The position numbers and the translations under genes are program-made. DNA of 64,000 nucleotides from positions 124,001-188,000 of the forward strand of contig NZ_FTNW01000006.1 in assembly GCF_900156545.1 (NCBI RefSeq), written 5' to 3'. The notes under the pieces were generated by a model. The model worked only from the letters and a program-made list of their open reading frames with translations, did not search any database and was not told where the DNA came from. Of this stretch, positions 12,528-21,292 are shown in pieces (within the stretch, counting starts at the first letter, position 1; each line of letters begins with the position of its first letter). This stretch comes from Aquipseudomonas alcaligenes. GTDB taxonomy: Bacteria > Pseudomonadota > Gammaproteobacteria > Pseudomonadales > Pseudomonadaceae.

Positions 12528-12559
12528 AATAAAGCCCGTATTAGCGGGCTTTATTATTT
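12528..12559 (+). terminator. Terminator of metH
   Basis: An 11-bp AT-flanked stem with a GCCCG/CGGGC core and 6-nt loop is followed by TTATTATTT. It lies 27 bp past the metH stop and works for the plus strand. Confidence 0.85.
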
Positions 12560-12644
12560 AAAAAAAAGCGCCAATACTGGACAGCGCAAAATCAAAAAAC
12601 TAACGTCCCTGAGCGCCCAAACATAAAGCGCACAGGAGATGAAA

Positions 12645-13276
12645 ATGGCATTCGCACTCAAACTAGGAATGAGCAGCAATGAAGTATTAAAGCTGCAAGA
12701 AATACTGATCGAGAAACAATTCTTGGATACAACTATCCAAGAAAAAAAACCAACGACGGAATCTTCGGAAAAATAACAGAGGATGCAGTCAGACGATTCC
12801 AAAGAGCAAACGGACTTTCTGCCGACGGAGTGGTCGGCCGCATTACGGCAGAGGCGCTTGGCATACCTGTACCTCAGCCAACCTCTATTCCCAAGCAGCA
12901 AGGGCGTTTACTAACAATATCCCAGCAATACCGACTCGCCGCGATCATAGACGGACTCATCCCAACGGGCCCGCTGGACATCTTCGACGACCAACTCATT
13001 GTATGGGCCGTGGAGAAACTAGACTCGATCATAGCGGGGCTGCTGCCCCCAAATATCTTAGATCGTGCCCAGGACATTACCACAGGCATAGACAGCGGTG
13101 ATTTTTCGGCAATAATTAAGCGACTAACATCAGCCATTAATAGCCGAATAAACTTTCCGCTTCTTAGCGAAGACACGGAAGAGAAAGTCATTGGCTTCTT
13201 TATAAACCTCATCGCCGAAGCATTGCGCACTGGCAGAAGTATTGACACCGCTTTCAAAGCACTTGCACTGAAATAG
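12645..13276 (+). pseudogene. Peptidoglycan-binding domain protein split by a -1 frame change at an A8 run
   Basis: The ATG at 12645 has a good ribosome site (AGGAGAT). Its frame reads MAFALKLGMSSNEVLKLQEI and stops at 12776 after 43 aa. A -1 shift at the run of eight A (12742-12749) restores a 210-aa protein: the shifted frame continues NDGIFGKITEDAVRRFQ and ADGVVGRITAEALG, completing a typical PG_binding_1 domain at about residues 5-70. The remaining 140 residues look wholly helical and match no family I know. The run, read as GAA AAA AAA, contains the classic slippery heptamer A-AAA-AAA, so recoding is possible; a sequencing or assembly error in a homopolymer, or a true mutation, is as likely. 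The gene is markedly AT-rich compared with its neighbours, which suggests recent transfer. Confidence 0.7.
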
Positions 13277-13398
13277 CCGCAGTTTCAGCGTTTGGCGGCG
13301 CTGGCGCTTTCGCCGGTGCCGCCCTCCTCGTCAGCGTGCCCTGAGATTGCTAACCTGCTATCCCGAGTTAATTCTCAAAAATCTGCTCATTCCTGATC

Positions 13399-13962
13399 AT
13401 GTCCCCCCTCGAAATCATCGCCTCTGCCCTCGGCATCACCTCCGTCTGGCTGACCGTGCGGCAGAACCCGCTGTGCTGGCCCATCGGCCTGCTGATGGTG
13501 CTGCTCTACGCCTGGTTCTTCTTCGATGCCCGCCTCTATTCGGCGGTGTTGCTGCACGGCGTATTCGCCGCCATGCAAGTGTACGGCTGGTGGCAATGGC
13601 GCCAGGGCGTGGATGACAGCGGGCGGCGGCCGGTCAGCACGGCCGGTCGCAACGAGGTACTGATCGGCCTGGGCGTCGCCCTGCTGCTCGGCCTGGCGCT
13701 GGGCCTGGTCATGGCGCGGCTGACCGAGGCGGTCTACCCCTGGCCGGACGCCCTGCTCACCGCCTTCAGCCTGTTGGCCCAGCTGTGGATGGCGCTCAAG
13801 CGCTGGCAGTGCTGGCTGCTGTGGATAGTGGTCGATGTGCTCTATGTCAGCTTCTTCGCCCTCCAGGAGTACTGGCTGACCGCCGGCTTATACGGCGTGT
13901 TCACCGCCCTGGCCGTGCTCGGCCTGCGCGAATGGCGCGCCTCGCGGACAGCGCTCGCATGA
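13399..13962 (+). CDS. pnuC: Nicotinamide riboside transporter PnuC
   Basis: A 187-aa inner membrane protein with about seven hydrophobic segments. It carries the PnuC pattern seen as PLCWPIGL near residues 24-31 and the WQW/WWIVVD-type aromatic clusters that line the riboside path. The family moves nicotinamide riboside by facilitated diffusion, trapping it by phosphorylation. Its stop overlaps the start of a NadR-like kinase by 4 bp (ATGA at 13959-13962), so transporter and trapping kinase are co-translated. The 122 bp upstream show no clear operator. Confidence 0.92.
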   Translation: MSPLEIIASALGITSVWLTVRQNPLCWPIGLLMVLLYAWFFFDARLYSAVLLHGVFAAMQVYGWWQWRQGVDDSGRRPVSTAGRNEVLIGLGVALLLGLALGLVMARLTEAVYPWPDALLTAFSLLAQLWMALKRWQCWLLWIVVDVLYVSFFALQEYWLTAGLYGVFTALAVLGLREWRASRTALA

Positions 13963-14480
13963 AGGTGGTGGTGCTGACCGGCCCGGAGTCGAGCGGCAAG
14001 ACCTTTCTTGCCGAGCGCCTGCAGCAGCGCTTTGGCGGGCTGGTGGTGGGCGAATATGTGCGCCACTTTATCGACCAGGCACAGAGGGAAACCTGCCTGG
14101 CCGATATTCCCGCCATCGCCCGCGGCCAGCTCGAATGGGAAGATGCGGCACGCGCACAGGCGCCCGGACTGCTGATCCTCGATACCCACCTGCTCAGCAA
14201 TATCCTCTGGAGCCAGACGCTGTTCGGCGACTGCCCGGACTGGCTGGAGCCGGCCCTGCTGGAACGCCACTACGACCTGCACCTGCTGCTGTCGCCCGAA
14301 GGCGTCGCATGGCAGGGTGACGGCCAGCGTTGCCAGCCCGACCTGGCCGAGCGCCTGCGTTTTCATCAGGACTGCGCCGACTGGCTCCAGCGGCACGCGC
14401 GGCCCTGGGTGACCGTTCACGGCGATTGGTTACAGCGCGAGGCGCGAGTCATCGAGCAGGTGGCTCGGCTGATCGGCTGA
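13959..14480 (+). CDS. NadR-like nicotinamide riboside kinase (AAA-family ATPase)
   Basis: A 173-aa P-loop protein. The Walker A motif is GPESSGKTFLAERL at residues 8-21, and ILDTH near residue 70 acts as Walker B. It corresponds to the C-terminal ribosylnicotinamide kinase domain of NadR, lacking both the DNA-binding and the nucleotidyltransferase parts. It would phosphorylate imported nicotinamide riboside to NMN and thereby drive uptake by the overlapping pnuC gene. The start overlaps pnuC by 4 bp. Confidence 0.88.
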   Translation: MKVVVLTGPESSGKTFLAERLQQRFGGLVVGEYVRHFIDQAQRETCLADIPAIARGQLEWEDAARAQAPGLLILDTHLLSNILWSQTLFGDCPDWLEPALLERHYDLHLLLSPEGVAWQGDGQRCQPDLAERLRFHQDCADWLQRHARPWVTVHGDWLQREARVIEQVARLIG

Positions 14481-14540
14481 AAGGTCGGCAACGCGCCGCC
14501 TACACTGCTTCATCCATTCCCAGGGAACCGCCACCAGTCC

Positions 14541-15194
14541 ATGTCGCCCATCACCTACATCCGCCGCCACCCCTCAGCCGGCCTGCTGTTCGTGCAGTTG
14601 CTCGGCGTGCTGCTCTACCCCTGGATGGAAGGTACGCCGATCGGCCGCGCCCTGTTCGGCGCCTTCGGCTTGCTGGTGCTGGGCATGGCCCTGCACGTGG
14701 TCAAACGCAGCCCGATACAGACTTGGGTGGCAGCGCTTCTGGCCACCTTGGTCGTGGCCCTGACCCTGCTCGACATTCTGATCACCAGCCGCGCACTGGA
14801 GGGGCTGATTGCGCTGCTGGAGGCCGCCTTCTACTTCTACGCAGCGGCCAGCCTGATCGCCTACATGAGCGCCGATGACCATGCCAGTACCGATGAGCTC
14901 TACGCCGTCGGTGCCACCTTCACCGTGCTGGCCTGGGCCTTCGCCCACCTCTTTGCACTGTGCCAGCTGCTGGCGCCGGGTAGCTTTGCCGCGGCCATCA
15001 ACCCGGAGGCCGCACGCAGCTGGATGGAGCTGCTGTTCCTCAGTTTCACCACGCTCTCGGGTGTTGGCCTGGGCGACATCATCCCGCTGACGCCGGTGGC
15101 CCGCTCGCTGGTGATGATCGAAGAGTTCGCCGGCGTGATGTACCTCGCACTGGTCGTGTCGCGCCTTATCGCCATGTCCGTATCGAAGCGCTGA
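14541..15194 (+). CDS. Two-pore-domain-type ion channel protein with unusual filter
   Basis: A 217-aa membrane protein with five to six hydrophobic segments. The C-terminal part has the pore layout of potassium channels: a helix, then the filter region TTLSGVGLGDI at 170-180, then a last helix. The canonical filter is T-x-G-Y-G-D; here the sequence is GVGLGD, with Leu in place of the aromatic residue. Such deviations occur in a group of bacterial ion-channel proteins of unknown ion selectivity. No RCK or cyclic-nucleotide domain is attached. It stands alone. Confidence 0.75.
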   Translation: MSPITYIRRHPSAGLLFVQLLGVLLYPWMEGTPIGRALFGAFGLLVLGMALHVVKRSPIQTWVAALLATLVVALTLLDILITSRALEGLIALLEAAFYFYAAASLIAYMSADDHASTDELYAVGATFTVLAWAFAHLFALCQLLAPGSFAAAINPEAARSWMELLFLSFTTLSGVGLGDIIPLTPVARSLVMIEEFAGVMYLALVVSRLIAMSVSKR

Positions 15195-15278
15195 ACGCCC
15201 GATAGCGGCCGTCAGAAAAATGCATAGCGGGTTGAGGCATAATGCCGGCAACTTGAGTTTCTGTCTGATGGATCAGCT

Positions 15279-16544
15279 TTGACTTTCCTCATTGCCCTAC
15301 TAGCCCTGGTGCTGGGCAGCATTCTCGCCGTCCGCCTGCACTACCACCGCCGCCTGCTCAAGCAATACCGCGAGTTACTTGAGCAGCAGGATCATGGCGT
15401 GCTGCAGATCGGTAGCCGCGGACGCGTGGCCTGGCACAACCAAGCCGCCGCCCAGCTCCTGGGGCGGGCCGGCCAGGCGCTGCTCAAACTCCGCGTACTG
15501 GACCTGCTGCCCGCCGAGGCCCTGCAAGGGGAAGCACGCAGTCTGCGGGTCTGTGGGGGTGACGGGCAGTCACGCATGCTGCACATCTGCCCTGTTCCCG
15601 GCACCCGGAGGCTTTTCCTGCTGCGCCCGGTGCTGGCCGAGGCCGAGCGCTACCAGCGCAGCCAGTACTTCGCGCGCATCGGCACCTGGGACTGGGATAT
15701 CGACACCAACCGCCTGTACTGGTCCGATGCGATCTACGGCATGTTCGGCTACCGCGTCGGCGAGGTGACGCCCAGCTACGAGCTGTTCTGCCAGAGCGTG
15801 CATCCGGACGACCGCGAGCAGGTGCGCAACGGCGAACTGCGTTGCATCGAGACGGGCGAGAACCACGACGAGGAATACCGGGTGATCTGGCCGGACGGCA
15901 GCCTGCACTGGCTGCGCGAGACCGGCAACATCATCAAGGACGACCACGGCATACCGCTGAAGATGATGGGCGTGGTCCGCGACATCACCGAGGAGAAGGC
16001 CTGGGCCAGCCAGATGCACCGCCTGGCCCATCACGATGCGCTGACCGGCCTGCCCAATCGCCTGGTTTTCGAGGAGCAACTGGATCGCGCGCTGGAGCGG
16101 GCTCGGCGCGCAGGCACGCGTATCGCCCTGGTATTCATCGACCTCAATGGCTTCAAGGCGATCAACGACCGGCTCGGCCATGCCGCCGGCGATCAGGTGC
16201 TGCAGCACATGGCCAGACGCCTGCGCGAGGCCCTGCGCGGCTCGGACAGCGTGGCGCGCCTGGGTGGTGATGAATTCGTCGCGATTCTCGAGAGCCTGTC
16301 AGTCGAACGCTCGCCGCACGACGAGGCCCGCGCTGTCGCCGGCAAGCTGCTGGCCGCGCTAACGCCGCCGGTGCGGCTGGAACAAGGCCCGCAGCAGGTC
16401 GGGACCAGCCTGGGCATCGCCATGTTCCCCGATCACGCGCAGAGCAAAGACCGCCTGATCCATCTCGCCGACCTGGCGATGTATGAAGCCAAACGCAGCG
16501 GCGACAACCAGTATCGCCTGGCCCAGCCGGCCAGCCTGGGCTGA
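15279..16544 (+). CDS. Membrane-anchored PAS-GGDEF diguanylate cyclase
   Basis: A 421-aa signalling protein predicted to make cyclic di-GMP. Residues 1-20 form a membrane anchor. A first PAS-like domain lies at about 25-115, a second (PAS fold with HPDDRE) at about 130-245, and the cyclase domain at about 255-415. The active-site GGDEF is intact at 329-333, and the inhibitory site RGSD sits exactly five residues before it (320-323), so product inhibition is expected. No EAL domain. The TTG at 15279 gives the only frame that includes the anchor; GTG at 15309 is an alternative. A tiny ATG frame (15268-15282) ends across this TTG and could couple translation. Confidence 0.88.
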   Translation: MTFLIALLALVLGSILAVRLHYHRRLLKQYRELLEQQDHGVLQIGSRGRVAWHNQAAAQLLGRAGQALLKLRVLDLLPAEALQGEARSLRVCGGDGQSRMLHICPVPGTRRLFLLRPVLAEAERYQRSQYFARIGTWDWDIDTNRLYWSDAIYGMFGYRVGEVTPSYELFCQSVHPDDREQVRNGELRCIETGENHDEEYRVIWPDGSLHWLRETGNIIKDDHGIPLKMMGVVRDITEEKAWASQMHRLAHHDALTGLPNRLVFEEQLDRALERARRAGTRIALVFIDLNGFKAINDRLGHAAGDQVLQHMARRLREALRGSDSVARLGGDEFVAILESLSVERSPHDEARAVAGKLLAALTPPVRLEQGPQQVGTSLGIAMFPDHAQSKDRLIHLADLAMYEAKRSGDNQYRLAQPASLG

Positions 16545-16557
16545 AAGCCAGGCGCGA

Positions 16558-16857
16558 TCAGATACCGACGCGCTTGCTGCGCACGAACTTGATCGTGTAC
16601 TCCATCTGCGGCTTGCGCGTCAGGCTGGCGGCGCGGCGGGTCACGGTATCCAGGGTGATGTTCCAGAAACCGTCGCTGGGCACCTTGATCCGCGCCGGGA
16701 ACTTGTCGAAGGCGCCGCCGTGGTAGGTATGGCGACCACCATTTTTGAAGCTGCGGAAGTTGGCATCGCTCATCAGGCGGACGTTGCACGGCTGCGAGCA
16801 GTGGATGACCACCGTATCGCCCTCTTCCAGGTGTTCGCGCTGGTGAATGAACTTCAT
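16558..16857 (-). CDS. DUF1883 domain-containing protein
   Basis: A 99-aa small protein of the DUF1883 family, beginning MKFIHQREHLEEGDTVVIHC and ending in the conserved EYTIKFVRS strand. Predicted to be a small beta-rich soluble fold; two cysteines lie in HCSQPC. No function is established for the family, although related domains occur in proteins with TIR or stress domains. GGAGG precedes the ATG; the longer frame to 16902 has no such site. Its stop faces the diguanylate cyclase stop 13 bp away. Confidence 0.85.
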   Translation of the reverse strand: MKFIHQREHLEEGDTVVIHCSQPCNVRLMSDANFRSFKNGGRHTYHGGAFDKFPARIKVPSDGFWNITLDTVTRRAASLTRKPQMEYTIKFVRSKRVGI

Positions 16858-16898
16858 CGGGGCCTCCGCAAAAAGCGCGCACGATAGCACGTTGCCCG

Positions 16899-17906
16899 TC
16901 ACCCGGTCGCCGCGGGCCGATGAAGCCGCCGCCAGGCCAAAGGCGGCATGCCGTAGGCTTCGCGGAAAGCCTTGCTGAAGGCCGCCTGGTCGGCGTAGCC
17001 AAGCACGTCAGCGAGCAGGGTCAGCGGCATGCTGGAAGCCTGCACGTGCCAGCCGGCCAGGTCCATCTTTACCCGGTGCACCAGCGGCTTGAAACTGAGC
17101 CCCTCGGCCGCCAGCCGACGCTGCAGCGTGCGCGGATGCAGCCCGAGCAGCTCGGCGATGTGCCCCAGCGAATGCTGGCGCATGCCCAGCGTCTGCATGA
17201 TCAGGCTGCGCACCTGCAGCTCCAGGCTGTCCTGCAGCCCATCCAGCAGTTCGTGCAGGTAGCCGGCGTCCTCACCGCCGAGGGCGCACACCGGGCGCCG
17301 CAGGATCGCCGCGTCATACACCAGGCCATCGAACTCCTGGTCGAAAAGTACCTCGCAGCCCAGGTGCTGACGGTAGCGCGCCGGCGGCGCCACCGGACTG
17401 TGGCTGAACTCCACGCGCAGCGGGCGCAGGTCGGCGCCGCCCATGGCACGGACCAGTCGCGCGCAGGCGCCGATGGCCATCTCACGGTATTGCTGGGCGC
17501 CCTCCACGGCAAAGAAGTGCTCGATGCGCCGCACCTGCACGCGGCCCTCCAGCGGCAGCAGGCGCCAGTGCTCAGCCTTGTTGTGCAGGGCCAGGTAACG
17601 CTGGGCGGCGAGAAAGGCCGCCTGCAGATCCGGCTCGCCCGCCAGCAGGCGACCGAGCAGGCCGAGCATCTCCACGCCCTGGTGGCGCGCCACGCGCAGG
17701 CCCAGGTCCGGGCAGCGCAGGCGCACGGCGGCCTCGTGCAGCAGCCGGGTCAGCTGCTCGATGCCGATCAGGCAGTCACCGTCGTCCAGCGCCGCACGGC
17801 TGAGACCGACGCCAGCGAGCAGCACATCGAGATCACCGCCCAGGCTCGCCACCTCGGCCGGCAGGCCGGTGAGCGCCGCGCTGCGCACTTCGTAGCGAAT
17901 GGTCAT
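16899..17906 (-). CDS. AraC-family transcriptional regulator (OruR/Arabinose_bd type)
   Basis: A 335-aa regulator. Residues 1-200 match the N-terminal effector domain found in OruR/ArgR-like AraC proteins; the C-terminal 100 residues hold two helix-turn-helix motifs, with HIAELLGLHPRTLQRRL and the second ending LLADVLGYADQAAFSKAF. It is divergent from the D-aminoacylase-like gene, and the 112-bp region between them contains inverted TGTC/GACA repeats, so it probably controls that gene in response to a substrate or product. Start at 17906 chosen to fit the family N-terminus. Confidence 0.88.
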   Translation of the reverse strand: MTIRYEVRSAALTGLPAEVASLGGDLDVLLAGVGLSRAALDDGDCLIGIEQLTRLLHEAAVRLRCPDLGLRVARHQGVEMLGLLGRLLAGEPDLQAAFLAAQRYLALHNKAEHWRLLPLEGRVQVRRIEHFFAVEGAQQYREMAIGACARLVRAMGGADLRPLRVEFSHSPVAPPARYRQHLGCEVLFDQEFDGLVYDAAILRRPVCALGGEDAGYLHELLDGLQDSLELQVRSLIMQTLGMRQHSLGHIAELLGLHPRTLQRRLAAEGLSFKPLVHRVKMDLAGWHVQASSMPLTLLADVLGYADQAAFSKAFREAYGMPPLAWRRLHRPAATG

Positions 17907-17928
17907 TTCAGCCTCCGCCGTTTTAAGT

Positions 17929-17958
17929 CGACAATGCCGCGACTGTCGTGTCATGACA
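17929..17958. promoter_or_regulatory. TGTC/GACA inverted-repeat cluster, likely AraC-type operator
   Basis: CGACA-N10-TGTCG (17929-17948) overlaps a perfect palindrome TGTCATGACA (17949-17958). The cluster lies between the divergent regulator and amidohydrolase genes, 61 bp before the latter. Confidence 0.5.
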
Positions 17959-18018
17959 AGTCAGGCGCCGCTTCCGCGCCTACTCTCGGCCCACAACAAG
18001 AACAATCCGAGGTGATTC

Positions 18019-19758
18019 ATGGCTCAGTACGACCTGATCCTGCAGGGCGGCCGCTATTTCGACGGCAGTTGCGCGCCCTCCGCCATCCGCAGCCTGGCCA
18101 TCAAGGACGGGCGTATCGCCCTGGTCAGCGCCGAGTCGCTCGACCCGGCCCTGGCCGGGCAGGTGATCGACGTGCAGGGCAAATGGATCACCCCAGGCTT
18201 TCTCGACACCCACACCCACTACGACGCCGAACTGATCGTCGCACCCAGCCTCAGCGAGTCGGTGCGCCACGGCGTGACCACGGTGCTGGTCGGCAGTTGC
18301 TCGCTGAGCATGGTGTGCAGCGCAGCCGAGGATGCCTCCGACATCTTCACCCGGGTGGAAACGGTGCCACGCGAGAAGGTGCTGCCAATCCTGCGCCAGC
18401 ACAAGGCCTGGAACAGCCCCGCGCAATGGCGCGCGTTCATCGACCGCCATCCACTGGGCCCCAACCTGATCAGCTTCCTCGGCCACAGCGACCTGCGCGT
18501 GGCGGTAATGGGCCTGCACCGCGCCACCGACCGCCAGGTAACGCCGAGCGAAGACGAGCTGCAGCGTATGGAAGCGCTGCTGGAGGAGGCGCTGGACTGC
18601 GGCTTCCTCGGCCTCTCCACCATGTGCCTGAAGTGGGACAAGATCGACGGCGACCGCGAATGGTCGAAGAGCCTGCCCAGCACCTACGCGCGCTGGCGCG
18701 AGGTGCGCCGCCTCAACCGCCTGCTGCGTCGGCGCGGGCGCGTCCATCAGGGCGCACCGAACGCCGCCAATCCGCTGCAGATCACCCAGTACATCGGCGA
18801 AGCCATCGGCCTGCTGCGCAAGCCGCTGAAGACCACCCTGATATCCCTGCTCGACCTCAAGGGCAACCGCAGCCTGGCGCTGCTGGCACGTTTCTCCGCC
18901 TGGCTGACCAACCGCCTGGGCGGCGACTTCCGCTGGCAGCTGCTGCCCACGCCCTTTGCCATCTACGCCGACGGCATGGACATCGTGCTGTTCGAGGAAT
19001 TCGGCGCCGGCGAAATGGCCCTCGACGTCAAGGACCAGCTCGAACGCAACCAGTTGCTGCAGGACGAGCAGTACCGCCGCACCTTCCGCCGCTTCTACGC
19101 CGACAAGCTGTCGCCACGGGTGTGGCAGCGCGACTTCGGCGACGCGGTAATCCTCGGCTGCCCGGATGCCTCGCTGGTCGGCCGCAACTTCGCCGAGGTC
19201 GCGCGCGAGCGCGGCCTGCACGTGGTCGACCTATTCCTCGACATGGTGGTGCAGTACGGCCGCCAGCTGCGCTGGTTCACCGTGATCGGCAACCACCGCC
19301 AGGACAAATTGCGCGAGATGGTGCGCAGCCCGAACACCCTGATCACCTTCTCCGATGCCGGCGCGCATATTCGCAACATGGCCTTCTATAACCTGCCACT
19401 GCGTTTCCTCAAGCTGGTGCAGGACAGCCACGACGAGGGGCGCCCGGTGATGAGCCTGGAGCAGGCCGTGCATCGCCTGACCGGCGAGCAGGCCGACTGG
19501 CTGGGCATCGACGCCGGCTATATCCGCGTCGGCGACCGCGCCGACCTGGTGGTGCTCGACCCTGCCGGCCTGCGCCAGAACCTGGAACAGGAACACTGGG
19601 ACCAGATGCAGGGCTTCGGTATCCCGCGCATGGTCTGCCGCAACCCCGGCTGCGTCAGCCATGTGCTGATCAACGGCAAGCTGGCGGTGGATGACGAGCA
19701 GATCGCGCCGGAGTTGGGCCAGCAGAGCGGTTTCGGCCAGTTTCTCGCGGCCCGCTGA
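18019..19758 (+). CDS. N-acyl-D-amino-acid deacylase family amidohydrolase
   Basis: A 579-aa member of the amidohydrolase superfamily most like D-aminoacylases (N-acyl-D-amino acid to D-amino acid plus fatty or acetic acid). Metal-binding HTHYDAE lies at about residues 65-71, preceded by the typical ITPGFLDTH; GVTTVLVGSCS at 91-101 matches the D-aminoacylase pattern; SDAGAH near 445-450 supplies the last metal Asp. A C-terminal GDRADLVVLDP beta-sandwich is present. No signal peptide, so cytoplasmic. Divergent from an AraC regulator. The exact substrate is unknown; a related dihydropyrimidinase-like activity cannot be excluded. Confidence 0.82.
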   Translation: MAQYDLILQGGRYFDGSCAPSAIRSLAIKDGRIALVSAESLDPALAGQVIDVQGKWITPGFLDTHTHYDAELIVAPSLSESVRHGVTTVLVGSCSLSMVCSAAEDASDIFTRVETVPREKVLPILRQHKAWNSPAQWRAFIDRHPLGPNLISFLGHSDLRVAVMGLHRATDRQVTPSEDELQRMEALLEEALDCGFLGLSTMCLKWDKIDGDREWSKSLPSTYARWREVRRLNRLLRRRGRVHQGAPNAANPLQITQYIGEAIGLLRKPLKTTLISLLDLKGNRSLALLARFSAWLTNRLGGDFRWQLLPTPFAIYADGMDIVLFEEFGAGEMALDVKDQLERNQLLQDEQYRRTFRRFYADKLSPRVWQRDFGDAVILGCPDASLVGRNFAEVARERGLHVVDLFLDMVVQYGRQLRWFTVIGNHRQDKLREMVRSPNTLITFSDAGAHIRNMAFYNLPLRFLKLVQDSHDEGRPVMSLEQAVHRLTGEQADWLGIDAGYIRVGDRADLVVLDPAGLRQNLEQEHWDQMQGFGIPRMVCRNPGCVSHVLINGKLAVDDEQIAPELGQQSGFGQFLAAR

Positions 19759-19824
19759 GACGGCTGGGCGGGCTGTCGGAGGGCTGCTACGCTGCGCGCA
19801 GTAAGCCGCCCAAAAGGACCGCCC

Positions 19825-20304
19825 ATGCGCCGCCTGCCCGCCCTGTTCACCGCCCTTCTCCTGCTCACTGGCTGCGCCGGCCCCGGCTACTTCGAGGCCA
19901 TACCGCCCAGCAGCGCGGATCAGGCGGTGCTCTATCTGTACCGCCCGCAAGCCGACAACCCCGGGCGCCAGCCGCTGCGTTTGTCCTACCCGGATGTGCT
20001 GGTCGACGAGCAGAGCGTCGGCACCCTACCCTTCAACAGCTACCGCCGCATCGAGCTGCCAGCGGGGCGCCACAGCATCCGCATCACCGGCCTGACCCGC
20101 CAGGCCAAGTGGGAACCGCGCGACATCCAGCAGAATTTCAACCTGGCACCGGGTGAGATCAAATACATGAAGCTCGATGTGCGCTTCAATCTCAGCGAGA
20201 TGACCCTAGGCAGCCCCGGCCCCAGCTACCTGATCCACTTGCGCCTGATGCGCGCCGATGACGCGGTCTACGAGATCCGCGAAACGCAGCCACTGAATCC
20301 CTGA
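19825..20304 (+). CDS. Lipoprotein, DUF2846-like
   Basis: A 159-aa protein with a lipoprotein signal (lipobox LLTGC, Cys17). The mature region contains AVLYLYRPQ and a following beta-rich stretch with ELPAGRHSIRI, typical of DUF2846-like envelope lipoproteins. Predicted to be anchored in the outer or inner membrane, facing the periplasm. It precedes a second lipoprotein gene by 16 bp on the same strand, so the two are probably co-transcribed. Function unknown. Confidence 0.75.
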   Translation: MRRLPALFTALLLLTGCAGPGYFEAIPPSSADQAVLYLYRPQADNPGRQPLRLSYPDVLVDEQSVGTLPFNSYRRIELPAGRHSIRITGLTRQAKWEPRDIQQNFNLAPGEIKYMKLDVRFNLSEMTLGSPGPSYLIHLRLMRADDAVYEIRETQPLNP

Positions 20305-20320
20305 AGCAAGGAGCTACTGC

Positions 20321-20920
20321 ATGAACCTGACCCGCGCACTCTCCCTGTCCCTGGCCGCCAGCCTGATGCTCGGCTGCCAGAGTCACAACGATGAGCTCGC
20401 CAGCAAGCACGATCGCACCGCCGCCTATGTCAAGGGCGTCCCCGGTGGCACCGTGCTGGAAACCGAGACGCTGCTGGCCACCGTCAGCGCCATCGACAGC
20501 GCCAAGCGCACCTTTACCCTGCGTGACAACCTGGGTAACCAGCGCACCTTCGTGGCGCCACCCCAGATGGAAAATTTCGACCAGCTGAAGGTGGGTGACC
20601 GCGTCAAAGCCGTGGTGTCTCAGGAACGCATCGTCCATCTGCGCCAGCCGGGCGAGGTGGCCAATGATGGCGCCGCCGGCTTGCTGGCCACGGCGCCGCA
20701 GGGGGACAAACCGGGCATGCTGGCCGCCGACACCGTGGAGATCACCGCGCTGGTCAAGGGCATGGACACCACCCTGCGCACCGCCACCCTGCTCCTGCCC
20801 AACGGCAGCGAACGCGTCATCAAGGTCCGCCCTGACGTGGACATGAAGACCGAATACCTCGGCCGCCAGGTGGTGATACGCGTTACCACCGCAGTAGCCG
20901 TCAGCGTGCAGCCGCAGTAA
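20321..20920 (+). CDS. Putative lipoprotein of unknown function
   Basis: A 199-aa protein with signal MNLTRALSLSLAASLMLGC (lipobox LMLGC, Cys19). The mature part appears to hold two beta-rich repeats, each starting with a segment like TLLATVSAID and TVEITALVKGMD, so it may consist of two related domains. AAGGAG precedes the ATG. It lies 16 bp after another lipoprotein gene and 3 bp before a cupin gene, forming a probable three-gene unit. I do not recognise the family. Confidence 0.7.
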   Translation: MNLTRALSLSLAASLMLGCQSHNDELASKHDRTAAYVKGVPGGTVLETETLLATVSAIDSAKRTFTLRDNLGNQRTFVAPPQMENFDQLKVGDRVKAVVSQERIVHLRQPGEVANDGAAGLLATAPQGDKPGMLAADTVEITALVKGMDTTLRTATLLLPNGSERVIKVRPDVDMKTEYLGRQVVIRVTTAVAVSVQPQ

Positions 20921-20923
20921 GCC

Positions 20924-21244
20924 ATGCCACCGGAGACGATCAACCTGCTGCAGGCCGTGCCTGACAGGGCGGCGGCGGAACAGTTCGTGCCGCTGCTGCA
21001 GCGGGACGGCCTGTTGCTGGAGCAGATCGTCTCGCACGGCCAGGCCAGCCCGGAAGGTTTCTGGTATGACCAGCCACAGCCCGAATGGGTGGCCCTGCTA
21101 CGCGGCAGCGCGCGGCTCGAATTCGACGATGGCGAGCGGCCGCTGCTGGCCGGCGACGCCCTGCTGATTCCCGCGCACTGCCGGCACCGGGTCGCCGAAT
21201 GCTCGCTGGATGCGGTCTGGCTGGCCCTGCACTTCAGGGCCTGA
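20924..21244 (+). CDS. Small cupin-domain protein
   Basis: A 106-aa single cupin barrel. The first cupin motif is visible as EGFWYDQPQPEWVALLRG (residues 44-61) and the second as LLAGDALLIPAHCRHRV (75-91), which supplies a metal-type His pair. Members bind small molecules or act as sugar or phosphomannose-type isomerases; no substrate can be inferred. It starts 3 bp after the upstream lipoprotein stop and lacks a good ribosome site of its own, so it probably depends on coupled translation. Confidence 0.8.
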   Translation: MPPETINLLQAVPDRAAAEQFVPLLQRDGLLLEQIVSHGQASPEGFWYDQPQPEWVALLRGSARLEFDDGERPLLAGDALLIPAHCRHRVAECSLDAVWLALHFRA

Positions 21245-21292
21245 CGGCCAGCCCTACGCCCTGGCCACCGCCAGTGGTAGCATGCGCGCCCC

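Noticed and set aside
15268..15282. Four-codon ATG frame (MDQL) overlapping the TTG start of the diguanylate cyclase
   Set aside because: Too short to call a gene and its ribosome site is weak. It is mentioned only as a possible coupling device.
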